From: Defluviitaleaceae bacterium
Lineage (GTDB): Bacteria > Bacillota > Clostridia > Lachnospirales > WQUN01
Direction: 5' to 3'
DNA: 43,833 bases
Assembly: GCA_009786535.1 (NCBI GenBank)
Contig: WQRX01000029.1
Coordinates: forward strand, 1-43,833
Under the pieces are notes generated by a model. The model saw only the letters and a list, made by a program, of their open reading frames with translations. It made no database searches and was not told the origin of the DNA. The translations under genes and the position numbers were made by a program. Below are positions 1 through 8,360 of the stretch, piece after piece (position 1 is the stretch's first letter; each line of letters begins with the position of its first letter).

Positions 1-150
1 TCGGTGAATAACAACGCACCACAATTAGCAAAGGAAGTAGCCACCGTGTTTAGCGGTTGCTCCAGTGATGAAGTGTACCTTATGCTTGCCCAAGCGGATA
101 ATGTGAAGAAAGCATTAAAGGTTAAAAACCTTACCCTTGCGCGGGGTTAA
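1..150 (+). CDS. 3' end of an unidentified gene (truncated by window start)
   Basis: An open frame enters from the left edge in frame 1 and ends at a TAA at 148-150, giving 49 C-terminal residues, mostly alanine, lysine, valine and leucine with a basic tail. No start is visible and I recognise no family. It lies 80 bases upstream of the XRE-TPR regulator on the same strand, inside what looks like a mobile island, so it is probably an island gene. The call rests only on the continuous open frame to the window edge, which could be chance at this length. Confidence 0.4.
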   Translation, partial: SVNNNAPQLAKEVATVFSGCSSDEVYLMLAQADNVKKALKVKNLTLARG

Positions 151-230
151 GTCTACCACCCGCCTTACACCTATGTAAAGTACCGATTCTGTATCTTTGT
201 AAATTTTTCCAATTAAAGGAGTGGCTTTTT

Positions 231-1187
231 ATGCCCCGCTACAACGTAAGCGTTTTAATGAAGGAACTACGTAACGCAAAAGGCTTTACCCAAGCACAGC
301 TTGCCGAGGGCATATGCTCGCGCCAAACCATTGTAAAAATCGAAAGTGGCGAACGCAAGGCAGATTGGTACATTATGCAAGCCGTTTTCCTCCGCTTAGG
401 CATGAAGCAAGAGGATATACAGGGCGAAATAACGGAAATGCTTTCCGCAGACGAAGCCCACGTTATCGCCAAGCGTGATGAATGTCAGCAATTCCTCGCC
501 ACGGGCAACATGGAAGCATTAAAAACCCTGCTGGAAGAAATGCAAGCCGACAAACGGTTCGCCAAGGATGGGGCAGGGCGGGGTTATCTTATTTACGCAC
601 GCTTTAATGCGGGCTTGCATTTGCATGGGGCATATAAAGACACGCAAAAATGCTTGCGCCTTGCTATGGAATGCTTATCCCTTACCCGTGATGATTTTGA
701 CATAAATAAAATCCCCGAATACTTCCTTTCCCTTGATGAGTTAATGACCCTTAACATGGTTGCCCTCGCTTATGCTGATATTGAGGGTATCAACAAAGCC
801 ATCGAAATTTGGTTCAAACTAAAGGAAAACTACGAAAAACAATTTAACATAGGCGTACACGAAACGCCCCGCTACCGTGAATTGGTACTTAACATATGCG
901 TAGCCCTTAGAAACGCCGAACGCTACGAAGAATGCCTAACCCTAGCCGAAGAAGGACTAAAAAATGCTTTAACCCACCACGAAATGCGTACCCATCTTAT
1001 TTTCTACCGCCAAAAGGCATGGTGCTTGATGAAGCTAGGGCGTGAAGAAGAAGGCAGGGAGTGGTACAAAAAATTCATTATGCTTGCTTATGTAATGAAT
1101 GGCTATGCAACGGTAAGTTATGACCTTGCCAAACAAGAATACGAAGCCACTTTCGGGGAGCAGTTGGATTTATCGCTTACGTGGTAA
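231..1187 (+). CDS. XRE-family HTH regulator with C-terminal TPR-like helical region
   Basis: 318 residues. Residues about 5-60 form a helix-turn-helix of the Cro/C1 (XRE) type (MKELRNAKGFTQAQLAEGI, then SRQTIVKIESG), the DNA-binding domain. The remainder is all-helical with repeated YxxAxxxW/L patterns typical of tetratricopeptide repeats, as in the RRNPP group of peptide-sensing regulators and in phage or ICE regulators. The ATG follows an AAAGGAG site at ideal spacing. A strong stem-loop terminator lies just downstream, so it is probably monocistronic or ends an operon. No small peptide ORF with a ribosome site follows it, unlike the related gene near 33-34 kb. Its place beside a toxin-antitoxin pair and an integrase suggests it regulates island functions; its ligand is unknown. 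Confidence 0.8.
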   Translation: MPRYNVSVLMKELRNAKGFTQAQLAEGICSRQTIVKIESGERKADWYIMQAVFLRLGMKQEDIQGEITEMLSADEAHVIAKRDECQQFLATGNMEALKTLLEEMQADKRFAKDGAGRGYLIYARFNAGLHLHGAYKDTQKCLRLAMECLSLTRDDFDINKIPEYFLSLDELMTLNMVALAYADIEGINKAIEIWFKLKENYEKQFNIGVHETPRYRELVLNICVALRNAERYEECLTLAEEGLKNALTHHEMRTHLIFYRQKAWCLMKLGREEEGREWYKKFIMLAYVMNGYATVSYDLAKQEYEATFGEQLDLSLTW

Positions 1188-1211
1188 ACCGCGTTCTATT
1201 CCCATTACGCT

Positions 1212-1254
1212 AAAAAGGAAGTAAAGGGGAAATGCACCCTTGACTTCCTTTTTT
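1212..1254 (+). terminator. Intrinsic terminator after the XRE-TPR gene
   Basis: AAAAAGGAAGT (1212-1222) pairs with ACTTCCTTTTT (1243-1253), with an inner AGGG/CCCT extension and a run of T at the end. The A-rich 5' arm could make it work in both directions. It lies 24 bases after the stop of the regulator. Confidence 0.85.
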
Positions 1255-1428
1255 CGGTACGCTTCCCCTGTTATGCCCGATTCCGTAAACGCATATCGCC
1301 CCTTGGGGGTATCGGACTTTTCCAGTATAGCGTACCGACCGCTTCATTAGTTATGACAAGTCGGGAGTTTTAAGACCGCGCAGTTCCTCGCACCCCGCCC
1401 TCAAACCGTTCCGCATATCGGGGGTGCG

Positions 1429-1842
1429 TTATTGCTTCCAGTTGGTTAGTTGTAGACCGTCTATGTTAATAAAATGTTTTGTGTTGTCTGATACAAGGAT
1501 ATAACCGTTGTGTATGCAGAATGAAGCAATGAGAATATCAATGTCGCCCACGGTTAAATCTTTACGATATAGCCCTGCATACACTTGTGCTGCCGTTGTT
1601 AAATATGAATCGCCCATGCTTACAACACGGCAAAAACCTTGTGGACTTGAAAATTTGTTGTAACTTAATTCATTTCTAGGTGCGTGTTTAATCGCAAATC
1701 CACGGCGCATTTCATAATCTACAATATACGGGATAACAATAGTGTGCTTGTTTTTTATGGCTTCTGCTATTTTTGTTATTACATTTATGTTGTTCTGTTG
1801 ATAACATATGATAACATTTGTATCTAATGCGTATACTGCCAT
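1429..1842 (-). CDS. PIN-domain toxin, VapC-like ribonuclease
   Basis: 137 residues. The N-terminal ALDTNVI (Asp7), Glu44 in YEMRRG, Asp100/Asp102 in VGDIDILIA and Asp119 in VSDNTKHF match the acidic residues that bind metal in PIN-domain endoribonucleases. Family knowledge: such proteins cleave RNA and are held inactive by a partner encoded just upstream. Here the partner ORF ends 10 bases before this start on the same strand, the usual antitoxin-toxin order. A GGGGGC tract precedes the ATG. The locus lies between the island's regulator and its integrase, consistent with a stability module for the element. Length is normal for the family. Confidence 0.88.
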   Translation of the reverse strand: MAVYALDTNVIICYQQNNINVITKIAEAIKNKHTIVIPYIVDYEMRRGFAIKHAPRNELSYNKFSSPQGFCRVVSMGDSYLTTAAQVYAGLYRKDLTVGDIDILIASFCIHNGYILVSDNTKHFINIDGLQLTNWKQ

Positions 1843-1852
1843 GGTTGCCCCC

Positions 1853-2104
1853 TTAGTCGGTCAGCCCATGGGGTAACTCCATGGGGGTACGAGGTGGAAA
1901 CGGGGGCAGGGGTTCATCTTTTGCATATTCACGGGCTAAACGTAATTCTTCCAACCACGCTAAACGGGCTTGCATATCGTCCTCTTTGGGCGTGGGTAGT
2001 GGCGTTTCTTCTATTATAAGAATAGCGTGTGCATAATGGGGGAGCGGGGTATTGTTTGCGGGGGTAAATCGCCCCTCGGTTACTAATCCTTTAACGGCTT
2101 GCAT
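1853..2104 (-). CDS. Antitoxin partner of the PIN toxin
   Basis: 83 residues from the ATG at 2104, chosen because AAAGGGG lies just upstream; an in-frame extension to 2146 has no ribosome site. The start MQAVKGLVTEGRFTPANN and a following ILIIEE strand look like short Clostridial antitoxins with an N-terminal beta-type DNA-binding fold (DUF104/AF2212-like by resemblance). The C-terminal half (RLAWLEELRLAREY, then a proline-rich tail) is the likely toxin-binding segment. It is followed by the PIN toxin at a 10-base gap, so the two are probably co-transcribed and autoregulated from a TATACT-like -10 element at 2137-2142. Family assignment is by pattern and context only. Confidence 0.75.
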   Translation of the reverse strand: MQAVKGLVTEGRFTPANNTPLPHYAHAILIIEETPLPTPKEDDMQARLAWLEELRLAREYAKDEPLPPFPPRTPMELPHGLTD

Positions 2105-2148
2105 ATAACATTCCCCTTTCACGGGCTGATGGTGGCAGTATACCACGT

Positions 2149-3312
2149 TTATAGTGTGTCTAAAATATCCACGGCTTGTTGCTTCTGTTCCTTAATTAAA
2201 TGAATGTACGTGTTATACGTAACGGACACGTCCGAATGCCCTAGCAGTTCCGACACGGTTTTAACATCAACGCCATTTTTGAATAGCATACTCGCAAATG
2301 TGTGGCGCAAGGTGTGTGCGCCGTTGGGTTCTAACCCGCAACGGGTTAGTATATTCCTAAGCATACGGTCAAAATTGCGGTGGCTTGTTACACTTCCTGT
2401 AGTGCAAGCCATTACGTGTGAATGCTTCCCATTGAACGCTTGGATAGCTTGCAACGCCGTTATCGCTTTTTGGTTTAGAGGTACAAGGCGTTCGCTTGAT
2501 TCGGTTTTTACGCTCTCTTGCTGTAGCAATACATATTTGGGTTGTGTTGTGTCGCCTTCGGAAATATCCCTATTTTTTACATAAATTAGTGATTCATCTA
2601 TTTTTGCGGTTTTCTTTTCATAGTCTATATTTTTCCATTTTAACCCAAGTAATTCGCTAATCCTCATGCCTGTGTAAATTAGCACGATTATGGATTGCCC
2701 CAAGCGGTATATGGGTGTGCCGTTGGCGTACTGCGCTAGACATTCATTGCAAATAATTTCCACCTCGGCTTGGGTGAAAAATTTTACCCCCTGCTTTTTC
2801 TTTTCTAGGTTTTTTGGCAAGCGTACCCCAAGGCACGGATTTTTGGTTATATCGCCTTTAATTAAGCCCAGTTTAAGGCAAGCGTTTATGTTATTGTACG
2901 CTTTTTTAATCGTTTCGTAAGCGTAGCCCTTTGTTACGAGGGCATTTATCATGGCTTGCAAGTCATTAGCCGTTAGCCCGCCCAATTGAATATCGCCAAT
3001 ATACGGTAATATTTGATTGTTTAAACTTTGCTCGGTACGGTCAATTGTTTTTGCTTTTAACTCATTCATTTTTACATGGGTGAACCAATCCATCATATAT
3101 TCATGGACGGTAATTTTTTGCACTTGCACAAAATCGCCTTTGTGGGCTTCCTTTTTGAACTCGCGCAATTTCTTTTTGGCTTCCTGCTCGGTTTTGCCAT
3201 AAAGCACTTTTGCTTTACCACCCATTTTTGGCGTGTATTTGGCTATCCAACGTCCATCTGATTTACGTTGATAAATTGAGCCGTCACCTTTGTCACGTCT
3301 TTTTTCCACCAT
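2149..3312 (-). CDS. Tyrosine recombinase (integrase) of a mobile island
   Basis: 387 residues from the ATG at 3312, which has GGAGG eight bases upstream; GTG codons at 3315 and 3321 are alternatives. The N-terminus (GDGSIYQRKSDGRWIAKY) is an arm-site DNA-binding domain as in Tn916-like integrases, followed by a SAM-like core-binding domain (about 65-155) and the catalytic domain. Catalytic residues are all visible: Arg217 (TGMRISELLGLKW), Lys269, His333-x-x-Arg336 (HTLRHTFA), His359 (ELLGHS) and Tyr369 (NTYIH). The enzyme would integrate and excise the element. It reads away from the tRNA-Gly gene 240 bases upstream, the typical position at an element end. Short TGTACCTTA repeats lie between gene and tRNA. 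Confidence 0.95.
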   Translation of the reverse strand: MVEKRRDKGDGSIYQRKSDGRWIAKYTPKMGGKAKVLYGKTEQEAKKKLREFKKEAHKGDFVQVQKITVHEYMMDWFTHVKMNELKAKTIDRTEQSLNNQILPYIGDIQLGGLTANDLQAMINALVTKGYAYETIKKAYNNINACLKLGLIKGDITKNPCLGVRLPKNLEKKKQGVKFFTQAEVEIICNECLAQYANGTPIYRLGQSIIVLIYTGMRISELLGLKWKNIDYEKKTAKIDESLIYVKNRDISEGDTTQPKYVLLQQESVKTESSERLVPLNQKAITALQAIQAFNGKHSHVMACTTGSVTSHRNFDRMLRNILTRCGLEPNGAHTLRHTFASMLFKNGVDVKTVSELLGHSDVSVTYNTYIHLIKEQKQQAVDILDTL

Positions 3313-3338
3313 CACAAGCACCTCCGCTGTGGTACATA

Positions 3339-3435
3339 TAAGGTACAGTCATTTTTTGCGGTGGAGTTGACGTGCCGTTTTCCTTATGTTTACGGGCTTC
3401 GTCAATGGCAAAAATGTACCTTATAATGTACCTTA
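3339..3435. repeat. Three TGTACCTTA copies upstream of the integrase
   Basis: TGTACCTTA occurs directly repeated at 3415-3423 and 3427-3435 (12-base period) and inverted at 3339-3347. The copies flank the start region of the integrase and lie between it and the tRNA-Gly 3' end. Spaced short repeats here are what arm-type integrase binding sites look like; that role is inferred. Another copy at 74-82 lies inside the truncated first gene. Confidence 0.5.
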
Positions 3436-3500
3436 TTTTTTACTAAAGCCTGTTAAAATGCCGTAAAATACAGCAAAGGTGGCTTTACAGCGGTACATGC

Positions 3501-3545
3501 AAAAAACCCCTTGAACCCAGCAATTAAGCTGTATTCAAGGGGTTT
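3501..3545 (-). terminator. Terminator of the tRNA operon
   Basis: On the minus strand AACCCCTTGAA pairs with TTCAAGGGGTT and is followed by a T run. It lies just after tRNA-Gly(GCC), so it ends the Phe-Gly-Gly tRNA transcript. Confidence 0.9.
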
Positions 3546-3551
3546 ACAGGA

Positions 3552-3623
3552 AGCGCGAAACCAGATTCGAACTGGCGACCCTCGCCTTGGCAAGGCGATG
3601 CTCTACCACTGAGCCATTCGCGC
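3552..3623 (-). tRNA. tRNA-Gly (GCC)
   Basis: The minus strand folds into a full cloverleaf: acceptor GCGCGAA/TTCGCGC, D-stem GCTC/GAGC, anticodon stem TCGCC/GGCGA with loop TTGCCAA (anticodon GCC) and a TTCGAAT T-loop. Discriminator base is T and no CCA is encoded. It is last in the tRNA operon and lies next to the integrase, which makes its 3' end the best candidate for the element's attachment site. Confidence 0.96.
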
Positions 3624-3668
3624 ATAGGTATTACTTGCGGGGTGAAACTCGCAGTTTGCTCCACTAAC

Positions 3669-3739
3669 AGCGGGTGACGGGAATCGAACCCGTGTATCTA
3701 GCTTGGAAGGCTAGTGTTCTACCATTGAACTACACCCGC
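3669..3739 (-). tRNA. tRNA-Gly (TCC)
   Basis: Cloverleaf on the minus strand: acceptor GCGGGTG/CACCCGC, D-stem GTTC/GAAC, anticodon stem CTAGC/GCTAG with loop CTTCCAA (anticodon TCC), T-arm ACGGG TTCGATT CCCGT. Discriminator T, no encoded CCA. Middle gene of the operon. Confidence 0.96.
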
Positions 3740-3748
3740 GAGGAAAAG

Positions 3749-3821
3749 TGCCCAGGAGCGGAATTGAACCACCGACACGTGGATTTTCAGTCCACTGCTC
3801 TACCGACTGAGCTACCTGGGC
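3749..3821 (-). tRNA. tRNA-Phe (GAA)
   Basis: Cloverleaf on the minus strand: acceptor GCCCAGG/CCTGGGC, D-arm GCTC AGTCGGTA GAGC, anticodon stem GTGGA/TCCAC with loop CTGAAAA (anticodon GAA), T-loop TTCAATT. Discriminator A, no encoded CCA. First gene of the operon, about 55 bases downstream of a strong promoter. Confidence 0.96.
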
Positions 3822-3882
3822 ATAAAGCACAACGGATGCAACCAACGCAAATGGGAAAGCCCGTCCGCGCCAAGCGAGGAGA

Positions 3883-3911
3883 AGTATAGCGATAAAAAAA
3901 TAGTACGTCAA
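3883..3911 (-). promoter_or_regulatory. Sigma-A promoter of the Phe-Gly-Gly tRNA operon
   Basis: Minus strand TTGACG (-35, 3906-3911), a 17-base spacer and TATACT (-10, 3883-3888). The same hexamers and spacing precede the tRNA-Pro gene at 15.5 kb. Transcription would start near 3876. Confidence 0.9.
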
Positions 3912-3950
3912 GGGTTTTGTGCATTTTTTTCAAAATTTCATACGGGGTGG

Positions 3951-5126
3951 TCAAAAGCGCACTATGGGTGCTTCGCGCTCGGGGGCGGTTATGCCACGGT
4001 GGGCAAGGCGGTAAATTTCCCCTGCTTGCCATTCTTTCTTCAGCATTTGTGCGGGCGTGCCGCCTTCAAGTAAAAATGCTTTAACTGCGTTTGCATGGGA
4101 AAGTACGGGCAACCGCGCACTGCGGGTGAGCGCGCCCATCAAAAACGCCGCTTCTTTGCGAAACCCCAGCACACGAACGTAAGCGGGCAACAAAGTGGGC
4201 GGCGTTACGCCAAGCACCGCACACATCACCGCCCGCTGTAAGCGCGTGCGGGTGTAGCGTTTTGTTTTTACGGCGGAAATTAAATCGCTTAACCGCGCAA
4301 ACGCATGGGCGTATTTACGAAACCGATTGTACAACCCCTCCCCCATGAGCGGGTGCGTTGTATTTTCCTTGAATAAAACATAACGGAACATGTCGCTAAA
4401 GTCATCCAATTGCACCGCTTCATCCTGTAAAATAGCGGCTTTCAATGACTCATGCGCATAAGGTGGCATCTCGGGGACTGTATTATCCGTATAATACAGT
4501 CCCCTTTTTTTTGCGCGTATAGCCGTAGCACTTGGCCCGCCCGCGATTCGGTGCGTGGTAAGCGCAGGGAATGGGTTGCCCAGTAACTCCAGCGCTTTAC
4601 AATATTCCATGCCCAGCCCGTTATTGGGCAAAGTGGTAAGCCCGGTGCATTCTAAGCCAAGCGCCGCCTCTAACGCCGCTCCGCGTGCGGCGGCAAAGCT
4701 GCGCCCCGCGTCTAATGCTTTGCGCAAGGCTTCTTTGTATGCAAGCGGCTCGGTAGCGAGGACACGTGCGCCCGTTTTTATTGCTTCAATGTCGCCCGAT
4801 TCGCTGCCAAAGCACAAACAATCTACAAGCCCCGTTGCTTCCAGTAAATGCACCGCACCGCGGGCAAAATAATCTGCCCCGCTAAGCACATAGGGCAAGG
4901 GCAGCTCAATGACCAAATCCACGCCCGCTTGCAGCGCCATTTTTGTGCGCCGCCATTTGTTAATCAACGCAGGTTCGCCCCGCTGTACATAGTTGCCGCT
5001 CATTACGGCAATAATATTTTCGCACCCCGTTATGCGCCGTGTTTCATCAATATGCGCTTTATGACCATTGTGAAGCGGGTTAAATTCCACGATAATTCCG
5101 GCGGTGGAAAACTTTTTTTTAGTCAT
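3951..5126 (-). CDS. tmcAL: tRNA(Met) cytidine acetate ligase (YlbM/DUF795 family)
   Basis: 391 residues from the ATG at 5126, with GGAAAGGG 11 bases upstream; a TTG at 5147 is a weaker choice. The protein opens with GIIVEFNPLHNGHKAHI, a nucleotidyltransferase fold with the HxGH nucleotide-binding motif (HNGH), followed by VMSGNYVQRGEPA and KWRRTKMAL, hallmarks of TmcAL. Family knowledge: the enzyme uses ATP and acetate to make N4-acetylcytidine at the wobble position of elongator tRNA(Met). Acts in the cytoplasm; length is typical (about 390-400). It diverges from cheR with about 80 bases between starts, and no operon partner is seen. Identity is secure from the N-terminal motifs. Confidence 0.93.
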   Translation of the reverse strand: MTKKKFSTAGIIVEFNPLHNGHKAHIDETRRITGCENIIAVMSGNYVQRGEPALINKWRRTKMALQAGVDLVIELPLPYVLSGADYFARGAVHLLEATGLVDCLCFGSESGDIEAIKTGARVLATEPLAYKEALRKALDAGRSFAAARGAALEAALGLECTGLTTLPNNGLGMEYCKALELLGNPFPALTTHRIAGGPSATAIRAKKRGLYYTDNTVPEMPPYAHESLKAAILQDEAVQLDDFSDMFRYVLFKENTTHPLMGEGLYNRFRKYAHAFARLSDLISAVKTKRYTRTRLQRAVMCAVLGVTPPTLLPAYVRVLGFRKEAAFLMGALTRSARLPVLSHANAVKAFLLEGGTPAQMLKKEWQAGEIYRLAHRGITAPEREAPIVRF

Positions 5127-5207
5127 TTTTCGCCAAACCCTTTCCAAGATGCTTTTGAAGTGTTATCATACAGCAAATCGGCTTGTGTGAGGAGGTTAGT
5201 TTGCCAA

Positions 5208-6020
5208 ATGCAGGAGCTAACGACTGCCGAATTTAACAGAATACGCGACTTTATCAAGGCCAACTACGGCATCACGCTTAGTGATGAGAAAAAGACGTTG
5301 GTCTATTCCCGTTTGCGCACAACGCTCACCGAACAAGGGTTTTCTAATTTTTCGGATTACTTTGACCATCTGATTCGCGACAAAAGCGGCGAGTCTATTG
5401 TTCGCTTTGTGGATAAGATTACCACTAATCATACCTTTTTCATGCGCGAAAGCGACCACTTCGATTATCTGCGCGATACCGTTTTTCCTTATATTTCCGA
5501 AACTTACGGTCACCAGCGCGATTTGCGCCTTTGGTGTTGTGCAAGCTCCTCGGGGGAAGAACCTGTAACCTTGCAAATGCTCGCGCAAGACCACTTTAAA
5601 AAAAGCGGCGACAAATGGGACACCCAAATACTGGCAACCGACATTTCTACCAATGTACTGGACAAGGCCGTATACGGGCGTTATGCTACCGAGGGCGTTA
5701 ATTCCCTGCCTAAAAGCTGGCAAACCGACTATTTTAAGAAGGTTGACCACCAGTTTAGCGAAACGCTGCCCATTATCCGCCAAAATATTATTTACCGTAC
5801 CTTTAATTTGATGAACCCGATTCCTTTTACCAAAAAGTTTCAGGTTATATTTTGTCGAAATGTTATGATATACTTCGACGCGGGCGTGCGTGAGCAAGTG
5901 GTGAAAAAATTATACGACGCGACCGAAACCGGCGGCTACCTGTTTATTGGGCATTCCGAGTCGTTAAATAACACAAATACGGCGTATAAATACATAAAGC
6001 CCGCCATTTATCGCAAATAA
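5208..6020 (+). CDS. cheR: Chemotaxis protein methyltransferase CheR
   Basis: 270 residues. The ATG at 5208 was chosen because AGGAGG lies 12 bases upstream (5190-5195) and the protein then begins at the normal CheR N-terminal helices (FNRIRDFIKANYGI). Motifs: TTNHTFFMRESDHF in the N-terminal domain, RLWCCASSSGEEPVT as the SAM-binding loop, ILATDIS, and IFCRNVMIYFD followed by GGYLFIGHSES, all classic CheR. It transfers methyl groups from S-adenosylmethionine to glutamates of chemoreceptors for adaptation. It is the first gene of cheR-cheA-cheW; the receptor at 34.7 kb is a possible substrate. No CheB methylesterase is in the window. Confidence 0.96.
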   Translation: MQELTTAEFNRIRDFIKANYGITLSDEKKTLVYSRLRTTLTEQGFSNFSDYFDHLIRDKSGESIVRFVDKITTNHTFFMRESDHFDYLRDTVFPYISETYGHQRDLRLWCCASSSGEEPVTLQMLAQDHFKKSGDKWDTQILATDISTNVLDKAVYGRYATEGVNSLPKSWQTDYFKKVDHQFSETLPIIRQNIIYRTFNLMNPIPFTKKFQVIFCRNVMIYFDAGVREQVVKKLYDATETGGYLFIGHSESLNNTNTAYKYIKPAIYRK

Positions 6021-6029
6021 ATTTGCGAT
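6010..6029. repeat. Perfect stem-loop across the cheR stop codon
   Basis: ATCGCAAAT and ATTTGCGAT form a nine-base-pair stem with a two-base loop that contains part of the stop codon. There is no T run, so it is not a clear terminator. It could be an mRNA processing or stability element between cheR and cheA. Confidence 0.5.
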
Positions 6030-6132
6030 TTATTGAAAATAAATTAACGTACTTGTTTTTGCCGTCATAATATAGTTTAATATAGGGCGCAAGGGGTACA
6101 CCCTTGTATCTAAGAAAGAAGGTGACTTGCCG

Positions 6133-8343
6133 GTGGCTGATTTTGACAGAGAAGGTATGCTGGATATGTTCATATTTGAAATGACCCAGCTGGTAGACCA
6201 ATTAGAAACCACCATTGTGCAAAGTGAGTCGGAGTACAACATCAATCAAATTAACGAGATATTCCGCGTTATGCACACCATCAAAGGCTCGTGTGCGATG
6301 ATGTTGTACGACAACATCGCCGCCGTAGGCCACGCCATTGAAGACTTGTTCTACTACCTGCGGGAGGAAAACCCCCAAGGGTTGGATTTTGCACGTTTGT
6401 CCGACCATGTTTTAGGCAGTTTAGACTTTGTTAAGGCAGAGCTTGGCAAAATCTCCAACGGCTTGCCTTCCGATGGCGAAGGCTCGGCACTGATTAAAGA
6501 CATTGAAGGCTTCTTAAAAGCCATTAAAACAGGCACACCGCTGCCCCCCGCGGGCGCTGCGGCGCCTGCTCCTGCACCAGCCCCCGCGCCGCCGCCTGCT
6601 GCACCCGTTGCGGCAGCACCCGCGCCAAGCGCCGCTCCGGCTGCGCCTGCAAAAACCGCTCCGGCTAAAGCGAAAGCCAAATCTGAGCAAGAAGAAGGCG
6701 ATTTGATGTATCGGTACAAGGCAATGATTTATTTCCAAGAAGGATGTGAAATGGAAAACATCCGCGCCTACACGTTGGTTCACAACTTGCAAGACTTGGC
6801 GCAAGATGTTACCCACGTACCCACCGATGTGATAGACGAAGCATCTATCGAGCTTATCCGTAACAACGGGTTTGAAATTGAGTTCGTTAGTGAACTGGAC
6901 TATCAACGCATTAACAATCACCTAAGCCAAACCGTGTACCTGCGGGAGTTGAAGCTGGTAGAGCTTGGCACCGTTGTGACCGAAGCCAAGCCTCCTGTAG
7001 AGCAAGCGCCCTTACCCATTGCAGCGGAAGTCGCAACCGTACAGGCAACACCTGCCGCGGCACAAGACGAAGCCGCAACCGCGATTGAAGCACCCACCGC
7101 AGCACCTACCGCTCCCGCCGCGGCACAAGATGAAGCCAGCAAAAAAGCCGCTGCCGCTGCTGCTGCCGTTGCCGCCGCACCCGCAACCACTAACCTAATA
7201 AACGTAAGCGTAAGCAAATTAGATACTCTACAAAACCTGATGGGCGAGTTAGTTATCTCGGAAGCGATGGTAACGCAAAATGCGGAACTGCAAGGGCTTC
7301 AGTTGGATAACTTCCACAAGGAAACGCGCCACCTGCGCAAAATTATCGGCAATCTGCGCCAGACCATCATGTCTATGCGTCTTGTTCCCCTTGGGAATAC
7401 CTTCCACAAGCAGAACCGCATTGTGCGCGACATGTGCCGCCAGCTAAACAAAGAAGTTCATCTGGAAATTGTGGGCGAGGATACCGAGGTAGATAAAAAA
7501 ATTATTGAGCATATCGCCGACCCCATTATGCACATTATCCGTAATTCCATCGACCACGGCGTAGAAATGCCCGACGAGCGCGAGAAAAAAGGCAAGCCCC
7601 GCAAAGCCCATGTTTTATTGGAGGCGAAAAATGCGGGCGGTGATGTATTAATCATCATTCAAGACGATGGTAAAGGCATTAACACCGAAAAGGTGCTTGC
7701 AAAAGCCAAAGAAAACGGGCTAACCACCAAGCCCGACAACGAATACACCGAAAAAGAAATTCAGCAGTTTATTTTCCTGCCCGGCTTTAGCACCAACGAC
7801 CAAGTGACCAACTATTCCGGTCGCGGCGTGGGTATGGACGTAGTGTTCAAAAACCTTGAAATTTGCGGCGGTACAGCACTTGTAGATTCGACCCCCGGTG
7901 TGGGTACAACGTTCACGTTAAAAATTCCGCTAACCTTGGCAATTATTGAAGGTATGAGCGTAAAAGTGGCCGATGCGCAGTACACCATTCCCATTGCTAA
8001 CATTATTAAATCCTTCAAAGCCGACCCCGACAAACTGTTTACCGATCCCAACGGCAACGAAATGATTACCGAGCGCGACGAGGTTTACAACATTGTGCGC
8101 CTGCATGAATTCTTTGGCATTGAAGGCGCAATCACCAATATTGAAGACGGTACGCTAATGGAACTTGAAAATGGCGACCAGCGCATTTGCCTACTGGTAG
8201 ATGAACTGCTTGGTCAGCAACAAGCCGTTGTAAAACCCATGCCTAAGTACTTTAAACGGGTGCGCGGTATTGGCGGCTGTACCTTGCTGGGTACTGGCGA
8301 TGTAAGCATTATTGTAGACGTTCCCGGGTTCTTTGATAACTAA
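6133..8343 (+). CDS. cheA: Chemotaxis histidine kinase CheA
   Basis: 736 residues from the GTG at 6133, which has AAGAAGGTGA seven bases upstream; a TTG at 6127 is too close to that site. Domains in order: HPt with phospho-acceptor His48 (VMHTIKGS), an Ala/Pro linker (about 135-180), a P2-like domain (about 190-275), a second Ala-rich linker to about 350, the dimerisation helices (LDTLQNLMGELVISEAMV), a GHKL ATPase with IRNSIDHGVE (N box), DDGKGI (G1) and GRGVGMDVV (G2), and a C-terminal CheW-like domain. It takes signals from chemoreceptors through CheW and phosphorylates CheY or CheB, neither of which is in view. The stop is 17 bases before cheW, so the two are co-transcribed. Confidence 0.97.
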   Translation: MADFDREGMLDMFIFEMTQLVDQLETTIVQSESEYNINQINEIFRVMHTIKGSCAMMLYDNIAAVGHAIEDLFYYLREENPQGLDFARLSDHVLGSLDFVKAELGKISNGLPSDGEGSALIKDIEGFLKAIKTGTPLPPAGAAAPAPAPAPAPPPAAPVAAAPAPSAAPAAPAKTAPAKAKAKSEQEEGDLMYRYKAMIYFQEGCEMENIRAYTLVHNLQDLAQDVTHVPTDVIDEASIELIRNNGFEIEFVSELDYQRINNHLSQTVYLRELKLVELGTVVTEAKPPVEQAPLPIAAEVATVQATPAAAQDEAATAIEAPTAAPTAPAAAQDEASKKAAAAAAAVAAAPATTNLINVSVSKLDTLQNLMGELVISEAMVTQNAELQGLQLDNFHKETRHLRKIIGNLRQTIMSMRLVPLGNTFHKQNRIVRDMCRQLNKEVHLEIVGEDTEVDKKIIEHIADPIMHIIRNSIDHGVEMPDEREKKGKPRKAHVLLEAKNAGGDVLIIIQDDGKGINTEKVLAKAKENGLTTKPDNEYTEKEIQQFIFLPGFSTNDQVTNYSGRGVGMDVVFKNLEICGGTALVDSTPGVGTTFTLKIPLTLAIIEGMSVKVADAQYTIPIANIIKSFKADPDKLFTDPNGNEMITERDEVYNIVRLHEFFGIEGAITNIEDGTLMELENGDQRICLLVDELLGQQQAVVKPMPKYFKRVRGIGGCTLLGTGDVSIIVDVPGFFDN

Positions 8344-8360
8344 CAGTAGGAGGAAATAGT

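Noticed and set aside
1280..1430. Inverted repeats CCCCTTGGGG and CGCACCCC/GGGGTGCG considered as oriT or terminator
   Set aside because: No relaxase is in view and there is no T run; the pairing alone is too weak to call an origin or a terminator.
3674..4032. Open frames over the tRNA operon
   Set aside because: They translate tRNA sequences and are chance products of the cloverleaf regions.
6354..7217. Several antisense Ala/Gly/Arg-rich open frames across cheA
   Set aside because: They arise opposite the Ala/Pro linkers of cheA, where GC-rich codons leave few stops on the other strand.
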